Assembly: GCF_036014115.1 (NCBI RefSeq)
Contig: NZ_CP107913.1
Location: 1,674,001-1,738,000 of the forward strand
From: Streptomyces sp. NBC_00448
Lineage (GTDB): Bacteria > Actinomycetota > Actinomycetes > Streptomycetales > Streptomycetaceae
Direction of reading: 5' to 3'
Length of the DNA: 64,000 nt
The position numbers and the translations under genes are program-made. Under the pieces are notes generated by a model. It saw nothing but the letters and a program-made list of their open reading frames with translations, was not told the DNA's origin and searched no databases. Of the stretch, positions 48,881-57,322 are shown piece after piece; within the stretch, counting starts at the first letter, position 1, and the number at the start of each line of letters is the position of its first letter.

Positions 48881-50647
48881 TCACGCGAATCTGCCGTGGT
48901 AGATGTCCTTGATGTTCCAGTGGCCGGGGGTGGGCACCGGGGTGTTGACCATCGGCACGTCCAGCACGGCGGGGCGGCGGCGCTCGATGGCGGTGCGCAG
49001 CGACTTGGCCAGGTCGTCGGCCGAGCCGATGCGGTAGCCGTCCAGGCCGCATGCCTCGCCGAGCGCGGCGAAGTCCGGGCTGTACGGGTTGCCGTCGGCG
49101 TCGAGGAACTCGCAGCCGAAGCCGGTACTGAAGTTCGCGGCCTGCAGGTCGGCGATGGTGCCGTGGGCGCTGTTGTTCATGACGACGAACAGCACGGGAG
49201 CGCCCTGTTCCGCGGCCATGGGCAACGCGGGCAGTTGCGCGCTCATCCCGCCGTCTCCGATGAGCGCGACGACGGTGCGGTGGGGCTGGGCGAGTTGGAC
49301 TCCGACGGCCGCGGCCGGGCCGAAGCCCATGGTGGAGGAGCCGCCGGGAGTGATGAAGCGGCCCTCTTCGGGCAGGTCGTAGCACTGGGCCACGCCGTTC
49401 TTGTTCCAGCCGACGTCGGTGACCAGGATCGTGTCGGCGGGCAGGGTGTCGCGCAGGTCGGCCAGTATCCGCTCGGGAGCCAGCGGGAAGGCGTCGCTGC
49501 GGCCGCGTTCGCGGGCTCCGTCGAAGACCTCGCGCCGGGAGGCGGTGATCCGCTCGCGAAGGCCCTCGCGCCGTACGGGCTCCGGCTGGATCTCACGGAC
49601 CGCCCGGTCGACGGCGGCGACCGCGGCGGCGGCGTCCGCCACCGCGCCGATCTCCACCGGGTAGTTGCGGCCGATCTCGTCGGTGTCGATGTCGATCTGG
49701 ATGAGCTTGGCGGGCGGGAAGGCCCAGGTGTACTCCGGTTCCCAGGAGCTGGAGTCGGTCTCCGCGAAACGGGTGCCAAGCGCCAGGACGACGTCCGCCT
49801 CGCGGGTGCTGCGGTTGGCCTGCTCGCTGCCCCAGAAGCCGGTGATGCCGAGCAGCAGGGGGTGCTGGTCGGGGAGGGTGCCCTTGCCCATCAGCGAGTG
49901 GGCGACGGGCAGGTCCAGGTGTTCGGCCAGCGAGATCATGGCCGCGCGGCCGGCCGGTCCGCGCAGGCCGCCGCCGACGTACACCAGCGGGTGTTCGGCC
50001 TCGACCAGCAGACCGGCGATACGGCGGGCGGTGTCGGCGGGCAGGTCGGGGATCGCGCGCTCACGGACCAGGGGGTGGGCGTCGGCGAGAGCGGCGGGGA
50101 TCTCGCGGTTGAACAGGTCCATGGGGATGTTCAGCAGCACGGCCCCGGGGCGGCCGCTGGTGGCGGTCCAGAACGCGCGCTCGAGGAACCTCGGCAGGTC
50201 CTCGGCTCGGTGCGCGTTCCACACCCGCTTGACGAAGGGCCGGTAGATGGAGCCCTGGTCCGCGTCCTGGTGGAGGTTGACCTCCTGGTGCGGGTGGCGG
50301 CCGTGGTAGTAGGTGGGGATGTCGCCGCTGATCGCGATGAGCGGCACGGAGTCGAAGCCGGCGGAGGCGACACCGGTGACGGCGTTCATCATGCCGGGGC
50401 CGACGTGGACGAGGACCACGCCGGGTTTGCCCGAGGCGCGGGCGTAACCGTCGGCGGCGTGGGCGGCGGCCTGCTCGTGGCGGGCGATGACGAACCTGAT
50501 GCTGGAGCGTGACAGGGCGTCCAGCAGGGCGATGTTGGTGTGTCCGCAGGTGCCGAAGATGGTGTCGACGCCGAAGGACTCCAGTTGCCGGGTGAGCGCG
50601 TCGGCGGCGGAGATCGCCGCGGGGGTGGTGGTCTCGGTGTCGGTCAT
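48881..50647 (-). CDS. thiamine-diphosphate enzyme, acetolactate-synthase-like
   Basis: This 588-residue ThDP-dependent enzyme starts at ATG 50647. Family marks are catalytic Glu58 in IARHEQAAAHAADGYAR, GPGMMNAVTGVASA, and the Mg/ThDP motif starting GDGGMSAQLPALPMAAEQGA with the closing MNNSAHGT. Domain order (Pyr, central, PP) and length are those of acetolactate synthase catalytic subunits, benzoylformate decarboxylases and related enzymes. No small regulatory subunit gene is nearby and the operon encodes an aldehyde dehydrogenase. A catabolic 2-oxo-acid decarboxylase making an aldehyde is therefore more likely than valine biosynthesis (inference). Only three bases separate it from the upstream gene. 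Confidence 0.85.
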   Translation of the reverse strand: MTDTETTTPAAISAADALTRQLESFGVDTIFGTCGHTNIALLDALSRSSIRFVIARHEQAAAHAADGYARASGKPGVVLVHVGPGMMNAVTGVASAGFDSVPLIAISGDIPTYYHGRHPHQEVNLHQDADQGSIYRPFVKRVWNAHRAEDLPRFLERAFWTATSGRPGAVLLNIPMDLFNREIPAALADAHPLVRERAIPDLPADTARRIAGLLVEAEHPLVYVGGGLRGPAGRAAMISLAEHLDLPVAHSLMGKGTLPDQHPLLLGITGFWGSEQANRSTREADVVLALGTRFAETDSSSWEPEYTWAFPPAKLIQIDIDTDEIGRNYPVEIGAVADAAAAVAAVDRAVREIQPEPVRREGLRERITASRREVFDGARERGRSDAFPLAPERILADLRDTLPADTILVTDVGWNKNGVAQCYDLPEEGRFITPGGSSTMGFGPAAAVGVQLAQPHRTVVALIGDGGMSAQLPALPMAAEQGAPVLFVVMNNSAHGTIADLQAANFSTGFGCEFLDADGNPYSPDFAALGEACGLDGYRIGSADDLAKSLRTAIERRRPAVLDVPMVNTPVPTPGHWNIKDIYHGRFA

Positions 50648-50650
50648 GGG

Positions 50651-52123
50651 CTAGTCCTCACCCCAGATCGAGAGCTGGCGCAGTGTCAGGGTCTTGGTGA
50701 CGGTGAAGTCGTCGAGCATCCAGCGGGGGGACTCGCGGCCGATGCCGGAGTCCTTCACACCGCCGAAGGGAATGTGGTCCAGGCGGTAGTTGGAGGAGCC
50801 GTTGACGATCAGGCCGCCGACTTCCAGTTCCCGCCATGCGGTGAAGACCTTGGTCAGGTCATGGGTGAACAGGCCGGCCTGGAGCCCGAAGCGGCTCGTG
50901 TTGCACTGGACCAGCACGGCGGCGAAGTCGTCGAAGGGGGTGACGGCGACCAGCGCGCCGAAGACCTCCTCGGTGATGACGCGGGCGTCGGCGGGCGGTC
51001 CTGCGACGATGGTGGGTGCGGCGGTGGCGCCGTCGCGGGTGCCTCCGGCAAGGAGCCGTGCGCCGGCGGCGCGAGCCTCTTCCGCCCAGCTCACCACCCG
51101 CTCGGCGGCGTCCTCGGTGACCATGGCGCCGACGTCGGTGGCCTCGTCGAGGGGATCTCCGACCTTGAGCGCCTTGACCTGGGTGGTGAAGGCGTCGAGG
51201 AACTCCTCGTAGCGCGAGGAGTGGACGTAGACACGCTGCACCGAGATGCAGCTCTGGCCGGAGTTGCTGTAACCGGTACGGGCGCACACCGCGGCGGCGG
51301 CCGCGATGTCGGCGTCCTCGCAGACGATGGTGGCGGCGTTGCCGCCCAGCTCCAGGACGGTGCGGCGCGGTCCGGCCGCGCGGGCGACCGCGGCGCCCGC
51401 CGTGGAGGACCCGGTGAAGCTGATGGCGTCGATCCGCGGGTCCGAGGAGAGGCCGGCCCCGATGTCGGCCCCACCGTGCAGGAGTTGCACGGCCTCCAGC
51501 GGCATGCCGGCGTCCAGAAGCAGCCGGACCACGGCGGCGGAGGTGGCCGGAGCCTGCGGCGGGGGCTTGACGACCGTGGTGTTGCCGGCGGCGAACGCGG
51601 CTCCGAGCTTGTGGGCGAGCAGGTTGGCGGGAGCGTTGAAGGGGGTGATGGCCAGCACGACACCGACCGGTGCCCGGTAGGTCAGGGAGGTGTTGCCGAC
51701 GCCGCGCTCCCAGCCGGCCACCGGCAGGACCTCGCCGGACAGGCGGCGGGCCTCGGCGGCACAGACCCTGAAGGTGTCCGCGACGCGGAGGATCTCTCCG
51801 GAGCCGTCCTTGACGGGTTTGCCCAGCTCCCAACCCAGCAGCCTCGCCAGTTCCGGGCGGCGCTCCATCGCCAGGGCCGCGGCGCGCTCCAGAATGGAGG
51901 CCCGTGTGGCGGGAGCGAGGGCGGCGATCCTGGCGCGCGCTCCACGGGCGTACTCAAGTGCCTCGTCGACCTCTTTCAAAGTGGTCGATCGTGCCCGGCT
52001 GACGGTCCGGCGGAGATAGGGACCGGTTCGCTCGAACCGGTCCCCATCCTCCCTCCATTCGCCGGCTATCAGCGCGGGTGCATCGACAGGGAGGGCGTCT
52101 TCGGTGTTCTTCGGATCGATCAT
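50651..52123 (-). CDS. NAD(P)-dependent aldehyde dehydrogenase
   Basis: This 490-residue enzyme is the first gene of the minus-strand operon. ATG 52123 follows GGAGG. It has all ALDH features: ITPFNAPANLLAHKLGAAFA, KPPPQAPATSA cofactor site, GSSTAGAAVARAAG, the general base Glu in LELGGNAA, and nucleophile Cys292 in NSGQSCIS. EEVFGALVAVTPF and FGGVKDSGIGRE follow. Its partner is probably the ThDP enzyme: decarboxylation to an aldehyde, then oxidation to an acid. A role with the 2-oxoglutarate semialdehyde made by kdgD, 13 kb away, is a second option. The promoter must lie in the 124 bases shared with the IclR gene. Confidence 0.9.
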   Translation of the reverse strand: MIDPKNTEDALPVDAPALIAGEWREDGDRFERTGPYLRRTVSRARSTTLKEVDEALEYARGARARIAALAPATRASILERAAALAMERRPELARLLGWELGKPVKDGSGEILRVADTFRVCAAEARRLSGEVLPVAGWERGVGNTSLTYRAPVGVVLAITPFNAPANLLAHKLGAAFAAGNTTVVKPPPQAPATSAAVVRLLLDAGMPLEAVQLLHGGADIGAGLSSDPRIDAISFTGSSTAGAAVARAAGPRRTVLELGGNAATIVCEDADIAAAAAVCARTGYSNSGQSCISVQRVYVHSSRYEEFLDAFTTQVKALKVGDPLDEATDVGAMVTEDAAERVVSWAEEARAAGARLLAGGTRDGATAAPTIVAGPPADARVITEEVFGALVAVTPFDDFAAVLVQCNTSRFGLQAGLFTHDLTKVFTAWRELEVGGLIVNGSSNYRLDHIPFGGVKDSGIGRESPRWMLDDFTVTKTLTLRQLSIWGED

Positions 52124-52135
52124 GCATCCTCCATA

Positions 52136-52187
52136 GAACCGCTAGGCGGAACAAGTGGACCGCTGTGCAGACTCCGAGTACGGTACT
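52136..52187. promoter_or_regulatory. inverted repeats between ALDH and IclR genes
   Basis: Two candidates lie in the compact divergent gap: CCGC-TAG-GCGG (52139-52149, within GAACCGCTAGGCGGAAC) and the perfect AGTAC-G-GTACT (52177-52187). IclR regulators often bind palindromes in such gaps and control both directions. A clear -35/-10 pair was not found. Confidence 0.45.
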
Positions 52188-52247
52188 GACCGAGAAGGCG
52201 GCCGACAAGCCAAGGGCGCCGAGAAGTTAGGGGCAGGTGACGGAAGT

Positions 52248-53012
52248 TTGACCACGGAAGACACACAAGGAGTCCGAAGTGTCCAGCGGGCGCTCGACAT
52301 CATGGGACTCTTGACGGAGGAACGACCATCGGTCACGCTGCGGGAGATCACCGACGCGACCGGCCTGCCCAAGACCACGGTGCTGCGGATCGTGCAGACC
52401 CTGGAGCAGAACGGCATGCTCTGGGCGACCGACGGCGGCTACATGGCCGGGCCCGGGCTATGGCGCTGGGCCCATCTGGCGCGCTTCAGCTGGGAGTTGC
52501 CGCCGGAGACGCGCAAGGTCATCCGCGACCTGGCCGCCGATCTGCGCGAGACCGTGAACCTGTACATGGTCCGCGGCGTCCACCGGGTGGTGGTCGCGCA
52601 GCAGGAGAGCCCCGAGCCGCTGCGGCATGTCGTGCACGTCGGCGACGAGTTGCCGCTGTGGATGGGCGCGGCGTCGAAGATTCTGCTGCAAAGCGCCTCC
52701 GAGGATCAGTTGGCCAGAGTCGCCGCCACCTCGCCGTACGGCCCGAGCCATGTCAGGCGGTTGACGGAGTGGATCGACGAGGCCGCGCACACCGGCTGGG
52801 CCGTCAGTCACGGCGAGCGTGACCAGGGACTGTCCGCGGTGGCGGTGCCGATCCGCGGCAGATCGGGTTCGGTGGTCGCCGCGCTGTCGCTGAGCGGCCC
52901 GTCCGTGAGGTTCACCGACGAAGCGGTGACGCGCTTCGCCGGCGAACTCACCCGGGCCGCCCAGCACGTCTCAGAGCGCGGGTTCGACCACCCCTTCGCG
53001 GCAGCGACGTAA
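52248..53012 (+). CDS. IclR-family transcriptional regulator
   Basis: This 254-residue regulator is annotated from TTG 52248, which has AGGTGA at 52235-52240 seven bases upstream. This start leaves room for the divergent promoters. A GTG at 52155 would add 31 charged residues and leave a gap of only 31 bases to the ALDH gene. The N-terminal winged helix covers about residues 10-70 (SVQRALDIMGLLTEERPSVT, LREITDATGLPKTTVLRIVQ). The C-terminal effector domain covers about 85-250 (LPLWMGAASKILLQ, VSHGERDQGLSAVAVPIRGR). It is transcribed with the CoA transferase gene 16 bases downstream. It likely controls both divergent operons. Confidence 0.9.
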   Translation: MTTEDTQGVRSVQRALDIMGLLTEERPSVTLREITDATGLPKTTVLRIVQTLEQNGMLWATDGGYMAGPGLWRWAHLARFSWELPPETRKVIRDLAADLRETVNLYMVRGVHRVVVAQQESPEPLRHVVHVGDELPLWMGAASKILLQSASEDQLARVAATSPYGPSHVRRLTEWIDEAAHTGWAVSHGERDQGLSAVAVPIRGRSGSVVAALSLSGPSVRFTDEAVTRFAGELTRAAQHVSERGFDHPFAAAT

Positions 53013-53028
53013 GGAAGGAGCACGCCAA

Positions 53029-54204
53029 GTGCAGCCCCGACCGTTGAGTGGCATCAGCGTCCTCGACCTGACGAATGTACTATCCGGTCCGTACTGTAGC
53101 TATCAGCTCGCCCTTTTGGGTGCGGAAGTACTCAAGATCGAGAATCCGGGGCAGGGTGACCTGGCCCGGCGGCTGGGCGCGGACCCTGCCTTGAACCGGC
53201 AAGGGATCGGCGCGTCGTTCCTGGCCCAGAACGCGGGCAAGAAGTCCGTGGAACTCAACCTCAAGGAACCCGGCGACCGCGCACGCTTCGAGGACCTGGT
53301 CCGCGGGGCCGACGTGCTGGTCGAGAACTTCCGGGCCGGCGTGATGGGGCGCCTGGGGTACGGCTGGGAGCGCTTGCGGGTGCTGAACCCCAGCCTGGTC
53401 TACTGCGCGATCTCCGGGTTCGGGCAGAGCGGACCGATGAGCGACGCTCCCGCCTATGACCAGGTCATCCAGGGGCTGTCGGGGATGATGAGCATCACCG
53501 GCACCCCCGACACGGCTCCCCTGCGGGTGGGCTTTCCGGTCGCCGACACGCTCGGCGGCCTGATGGGGGCGATGTCCATCTGCGCGGCCCTGGCCTCCCG
53601 GGCCGGCGGCGGCGCGGGCCGGTTCATCGACGTCTCCATGCTGGAGGCGTCGGTGTCCGCGATGGGCTGGCCGGTCTCCAACTACCTGGTGTGCGGTGTG
53701 GAGCCGGAGCCGATGGGCGACCAGAACGCCACCGCCGCGCCGTCGGGGACGTTCACCGCCGCGGACGGCCCGCTGAACATCGCCGCCAACCAGCAGCGGC
53801 AGTACGAGAACCTGTGCCGGGCGATCGACCGGGTGGACCTGGTCACCGACTTCAGGTTCGCCGACCGCGAGTCACGCAAGGTCCACCGCGAAGAGCTCAA
53901 CGCCGAGATCAACGTCGCCCTCAAACGCAAGGACTGCCTGTACTGGGAGCGCGAGTTGGGCGCCGTCGGTGTTCCCGCGGCCCGGATCACCACGGTCGCC
54001 CAGACGTTGGCCCTGGAGCAGCTGGTCGACCGCGGGTTCGTCTCCGAAGTCCCGTTCCCCGACGGGTCGCAGCGCTCGGTGCGGGTGTGCGGCACCGGCG
54101 TCCAGTTCGACGGTGAAGCCCTCCGCCCGCTCAGTCCGGCTCCGCTGCTGGGTGAGCACAACGACCAGTTGGCCGAGCTCACGGAAAGGTGGTTGCGCTC
54201 ATGA
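53029..54204 (+). CDS. family III (CaiB/BaiF) CoA transferase
   Basis: This 391-residue enzyme starts at GTG 53029 after AAGGAAGGAG. Family III marks are the start LSGISVLDLTNVLSGPYCS, AEVLKIENPGQGD, KKSVELNLKEPGDRARF, and the likely catalytic Asp173 in GFPVADTLGG. It moves CoA between carboxylic acids (formate, oxalate, succinate and others in known members). The next gene is a citryl-CoA-lyase-like enzyme, so the pair may activate a hydroxy-dicarboxylic acid as its CoA ester and then split it (inference). The first 30 codons are less GC-rich than the rest of the gene. Confidence 0.92.
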   Translation: MQPRPLSGISVLDLTNVLSGPYCSYQLALLGAEVLKIENPGQGDLARRLGADPALNRQGIGASFLAQNAGKKSVELNLKEPGDRARFEDLVRGADVLVENFRAGVMGRLGYGWERLRVLNPSLVYCAISGFGQSGPMSDAPAYDQVIQGLSGMMSITGTPDTAPLRVGFPVADTLGGLMGAMSICAALASRAGGGAGRFIDVSMLEASVSAMGWPVSNYLVCGVEPEPMGDQNATAAPSGTFTAADGPLNIAANQQRQYENLCRAIDRVDLVTDFRFADRESRKVHREELNAEINVALKRKDCLYWERELGAVGVPAARITTVAQTLALEQLVDRGFVSEVPFPDGSQRSVRVCGTGVQFDGEALRPLSPAPLLGEHNDQLAELTERWLRS

Positions 54205-55016
54205 CCGCGACGGCAGTGGAGCAGGGGGACCGCAAGGCGGCCGACTGGTGGGCCACTTCGGTGATCCGGATGGCGCCGGGTGTGGTGGAACTGCGCGGAC
54301 GCCCGGTGCAGGACCTCATCGGCTCGTCCTCCTTCCCCGCGCTGATCTGGATGATGCTGTTGGGTACCGAGCCCACCGCGGGTCAGGCCCGTCTGCTGGA
54401 GGCGGCGCTGGTCGCCGGAGTCGACCACGGTCCGCAGGCGCCCTCGGTGGCCATCGCCCGCATGGCCGCCACCTGCGGTGTCGGCCTCAACAGCGCGATG
54501 GCCAGCGGCATCAACGTGCTCGGCGACTCACATGGCGGCGCCGGCCAGCAGTGCGTGGAACTGCTCCACGAGGTCGTCGCCCTCACCTCGCAGGGTGAGT
54601 CCCCCGAGGCGGCCGCGGCCGCTGTGGTGGCCCGGTGGCGCGAGCACACGCGGTACCTGCCCGGGTTCGGGCATCGCTTCCACCCCGTCGATCCCCGCCG
54701 TGCGCCTCTGCTCTCGCTCGTCGACACGGCAGTGGCCGCAGGAGAGGTCGAAGGGCTGCACGCGACCGCGGCCCTTGCCGTCGAGGCGGAGATCAACCGG
54801 GGCCGGGCCCGGCCGATCCCCATGAACATCGACGGCGCCACCGCCGTCATCTACGCCGAACTCGGCTTCCCGGCGCCTTTGGCCCGGGGCCTCTTCGTGC
54901 TCAGTCGCAGCGTGGGCATCCTCGCCCACGCCTGGGAGGAGAGCCAGTCCGGGCTGCGGAACAAGGGGCCCATCCCCCGTGACGTGCTGCCCACCCATCT
55001 CGGCCAGGACGGCTGA
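54201..55016 (+). CDS. citryl-CoA lyase-like (citrate synthase fold) protein
   Basis: This 271-residue protein starts at ATG 54201 inside the CoA-transferase stop (ATGA). It corresponds to the short citrate-synthase-related family that includes citryl-CoA lyase and the C-terminal module of ATP-citrate lyase. GLNSAMASGINVLGDSHGGA carries one active-site His, and LPGFGHRFHPVDPRR carries the second His region. Full citrate synthase has about 430 residues, so the large N-terminal part is missing as in citryl-CoA lyases. It likely cleaves or forms a citryl-CoA-type thioester. Which substrate is not evident. Confidence 0.8.
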   Translation: MTATAVEQGDRKAADWWATSVIRMAPGVVELRGRPVQDLIGSSSFPALIWMMLLGTEPTAGQARLLEAALVAGVDHGPQAPSVAIARMAATCGVGLNSAMASGINVLGDSHGGAGQQCVELLHEVVALTSQGESPEAAAAAVVARWREHTRYLPGFGHRFHPVDPRRAPLLSLVDTAVAAGEVEGLHATAALAVEAEINRGRARPIPMNIDGATAVIYAELGFPAPLARGLFVLSRSVGILAHAWEESQSGLRNKGPIPRDVLPTHLGQDG

Positions 55017-55142
55017 CCGTTCCGTCCCCCCTGCATGACCGCCGGCCGGGCGCGCACCCTCAGCGCCCGGTCGGGTTCCGGGCTGCCCACGTCCGGGTGC
55101 CGGGCCCGGGCCCTTCTCCCCCGCTTGAGGAGGCATGACCCC

Positions 55143-56012
55143 ATGGCAGAGCGCTCCACCTATCTGATCGGGCTGATCGGCTCCGGGATCGGCACGTCGT
55201 TCAGCCCGGAGCTCCATCACCGCGAGGCCGACCGCCACCACATCCGGCTGGTGTACCGGATACTCGACATCGACGGGCACGGCGACCCGGCCGACGCCCT
55301 GGTCGGCTTGCTGCACGCCGCACAGGACAGCGGCTTCGACGGCCTGAACATCACCCACCCGTGCAAGCAGCTGGTCGTTCCCCACCTGGACCGGCTCTCC
55401 GAGGACGCGGCCGCGCTGGGAGCGGTCAACACCGTCGTCTTCTCCGACGGCCGCACGGTCGGCCACAACACCGACGTCACCGGCTTCGGCTCCTCGTTCG
55501 TCCGCGCTTTGCCCGACGCCCCACGGCGCAGAGTCGTCCAGTTGGGCGCCGGCGGCGCGGGCGCCGCCGTCGCCCACGCGATGCTGCGCATGGGGACCGA
55601 GCACCTGTACATCGTCGACACCGACATCCGGCGCGCCGCCGGCCTGGCGAAGGCTCTTGCCGCCCGCGCCGGTACCGCCCAGGTGACCAGCGCCGGCAGC
55701 GCGGAACTGGCCCGGCTGCTCGCCGACGCCGACGGGCTGGTCCACGCCACCCCTACCGGAATGGTCGGCCACCCCGGCATGCCGCTGCCCGCCGCCTTGT
55801 TGCGGAACGGGCTGTGGGTGGCCGACATCGTCTACCGGCCCATGCTGACCGAGCTGTTGACGGCGGCGCGCGCGGTCGGAGCCCGGACTCTGGGGGGTGG
55901 CGGCATGGTGGCCTTGCAGGCGGCGGACGCGTTCCAGCTGTTCACCGGCCTGGAACCGCACCGGGAACTGATGCTCGCCGATGTCGCCTTGCTGGCGTCG
56001 GCCGGGAGGTGA
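55143..56012 (+). CDS. shikimate/quinate dehydrogenase family protein
   Basis: This 289-residue NAD(P)-dependent enzyme starts at ATG 55143 after GAGGAGG (55126-55132). Family marks are substrate-binding SFSPELHH, catalytic Lys75 in NITHPCKQ, AVNTVVFSDGRTVGHNTD with the catalytic Asp, and the nucleotide motif LGAGGAGAAVAHAM. Catabolic members (QuiB/YdiB type) oxidise quinate or shikimate; biosynthetic AroE reduces dehydroshikimate. Being in a catabolic cluster, away from other aromatic biosynthesis genes, it is more likely catabolic. It is 126 bases after the citryl-CoA-lyase-like gene and may share its transcript. Confidence 0.88.
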   Translation: MAERSTYLIGLIGSGIGTSFSPELHHREADRHHIRLVYRILDIDGHGDPADALVGLLHAAQDSGFDGLNITHPCKQLVVPHLDRLSEDAAALGAVNTVVFSDGRTVGHNTDVTGFGSSFVRALPDAPRRRVVQLGAGGAGAAVAHAMLRMGTEHLYIVDTDIRRAAGLAKALAARAGTAQVTSAGSAELARLLADADGLVHATPTGMVGHPGMPLPAALLRNGLWVADIVYRPMLTELLTAARAVGARTLGGGGMVALQAADAFQLFTGLEPHRELMLADVALLASAGR

Positions 56013-56038
56013 ACGGCGCGGCGCCTGCCGCCCGCGCG

Positions 56039-56079
56039 CCGGTGGCGTTCCCTCCCGAGCCGGGAGGGAACGCCACCGG
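56039..56079. terminator. bidirectional terminator hairpin
   Basis: There is a perfect 19-bp stem (CCGGTGGCGTTCCCTCCCG and its complement) with loop AGC, between the convergent shikimate-dehydrogenase-like and ThuA-like genes. It is the longest perfect stem noticed in the window. Confidence 0.85.
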
Positions 56080-56101
56080 TGATCGCGTCGCCGCAAGGAG
56101 G

Positions 56102-57106
56102 TCAGGCGGTGCAGAAGGGGGTCTGGCCCATGGCGGACTTGATGCCGTTGACCAGCAGGCTCTGGAACTGGGCGGCTCCGGGGTAGCTGGAGCCGATCGT
56201 CCAGTCCTGCGCGTCGTGGCCGAGGGTGGTCAGGAACGCTCGGCCGCCGTCGTAGTACTGGCACCAGGCGACCGGGTGGAAACTGCCCATGCCCGGGCTG
56301 CCGTTGTAGCCGGCCGGCGGGTTCGTCGGCATCGACTTCTCGCTGACGGTGGCCAGGATCTTCACTCCGGTCGGGCGGCTGGAGAGGTTGTACCACTCGT
56401 CCTCACCGGTCCAGGAGTGCGGAAGGCTCCGGGTGGAGCTGTCCTTGGCCGTCACGCTGACCGTGCCGGTCTGCAGCGGCCCGTGGTCGAAGAGTTGGGC
56501 GTTGCCGAGCAGGCCCAGGTACCAGTTCCAGTTGTATTCGGTGCCGAAGGCGTTGTGGACCCCGATGAACGCACCGCCGGCTTCCATGTAGATGCGCAGC
56601 GAGGTCTGGGCGGCGTCGTCGAGCGCGGTCCGGGAGGTGAAGAACAGGATCGCGTTGTACTTCTCCAGCGTCGCGGGATTGGCGAACACGCTGGTGTCCT
56701 CGGTCCAGTCCACGGAGAAGCCGTTGGCCTTGCCGAGCGCGACCATCCCGTTCTGCACCGCGTTGGCGGCGGTCAGCGGCGGGTCCAGGCCCGGGCCCAG
56801 CGCGGGGCCGAGGTCGGCGTGGCGCGGCCCGGCGGTCTTGGTGAAGACCAGGACGTGGTACCCGTTCTTGGCCGGGTTGAAGTTGACCCACTTGTGGTAG
56901 CACGACGGGTCGATGCCCCGGCACACCCCGAACTGCGGGTCGACGCCGTTGGCGTAGTACGGCAGGCCGTTGCCGCCCTGGTTGGCGTTGGCGCCGCCGG
57001 CGGTCATCACGGTGAAGACCGCCAGGGACGCGAGCACCGCGGCCACCAGGGCGGTGAGCCGTCTGGACCGCAGGCGGTCCCGGATCTTGCTGAATGGTGT
57101 GGACAC
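56102..57106 (-). CDS. secreted ThuA-like domain protein
   Basis: This 334-residue exported or membrane-anchored protein starts at ATG 57106. After about 22 charged residues comes one hydrophobic segment (ALVAAVLASLAVFTVMTAGG), a signal peptide or anchor. The ThuA/glutamine-amidotransferase-like domain covers about residues 80-325: YHVLVFTKTAGPRHADLG, YNAILFFTSRTALDD, GGAFIGVHNAFGTEYNW, and the LTTLGHDAQDWT end. ThuA is named for trehalose utilisation, and such domains occur with sugar oxidation systems; the reaction is unknown. It is divergent from the PQQ dehydrogenase, and the two may be functionally linked. Confidence 0.85.
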   Translation of the reverse strand: MSTPFSKIRDRLRSRRLTALVAAVLASLAVFTVMTAGGANANQGGNGLPYYANGVDPQFGVCRGIDPSCYHKWVNFNPAKNGYHVLVFTKTAGPRHADLGPALGPGLDPPLTAANAVQNGMVALGKANGFSVDWTEDTSVFANPATLEKYNAILFFTSRTALDDAAQTSLRIYMEAGGAFIGVHNAFGTEYNWNWYLGLLGNAQLFDHGPLQTGTVSVTAKDSSTRSLPHSWTGEDEWYNLSSRPTGVKILATVSEKSMPTNPPAGYNGSPGMGSFHPVAWCQYYDGGRAFLTTLGHDAQDWTIGSSYPGAAQFQSLLVNGIKSAMGQTPFCTA

Positions 57107-57131
57107 CCTTGTACAGCCCTCTCATGAGTGA

Positions 57132-57148
57132 GGTCCGTAGAGCGGACC
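57132..57148. promoter_or_regulatory. inverted repeat near the ThuA-like gene start
   Basis: GGTCCG-TAGAG-CGGACC is a perfect 6-bp inverted repeat 26 bases upstream of the ThuA-like gene, in the 216-base divergent region shared with the PQQ dehydrogenase gene. It may be an operator. Confidence 0.35.
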
Positions 57149-57259
57149 AGTGAGCCCGTTTTTCTGGGCGAAATCTGACAGCAACGCTAACCGAACACCA
57201 ACCAGGTGCGGAAGTCTTGTTGTTCGCGGCGAGGAGGACTAACTTCCATCCATCTAACG

Positions 57260-57291
57260 GATCGATTGGTCCACCAGACAGACCATCGATC
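57260..57291. promoter_or_regulatory. inverted repeat in the PQQ dehydrogenase leader
   Basis: GATCGATTGGTC (57260-57271) pairs with GACCATCGATC (57281-57291) across a 9-base loop, 11 pairs with one bulged T. It lies 32-63 bases before the ATG at 57323. It could be an operator, for example for the nearby TetR regulator, or an mRNA hairpin. Confidence 0.45.
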
Positions 57292-57322
57292 GCGCACCCC
57301 CATCCAGAAGGGCACGGCACCG

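Noticed and set aside
46641..48902. Long plus-strand frame opposite the Liv permease and binding-protein genes
   Set aside because: It is Gly/Asp/Glu-rich shadow sequence, while the minus strand has clear transporter genes.
48881..54204. Oxalate degradation (oxalyl-CoA decarboxylase plus formyl-CoA transferase)
   Set aside because: A ThDP enzyme and a family III CoA transferase are both present, but they are in divergent operons. The ThDP enzyme looks more like acetolactate synthase, and an aldehyde dehydrogenase and citryl-CoA-lyase-like protein do not fit.
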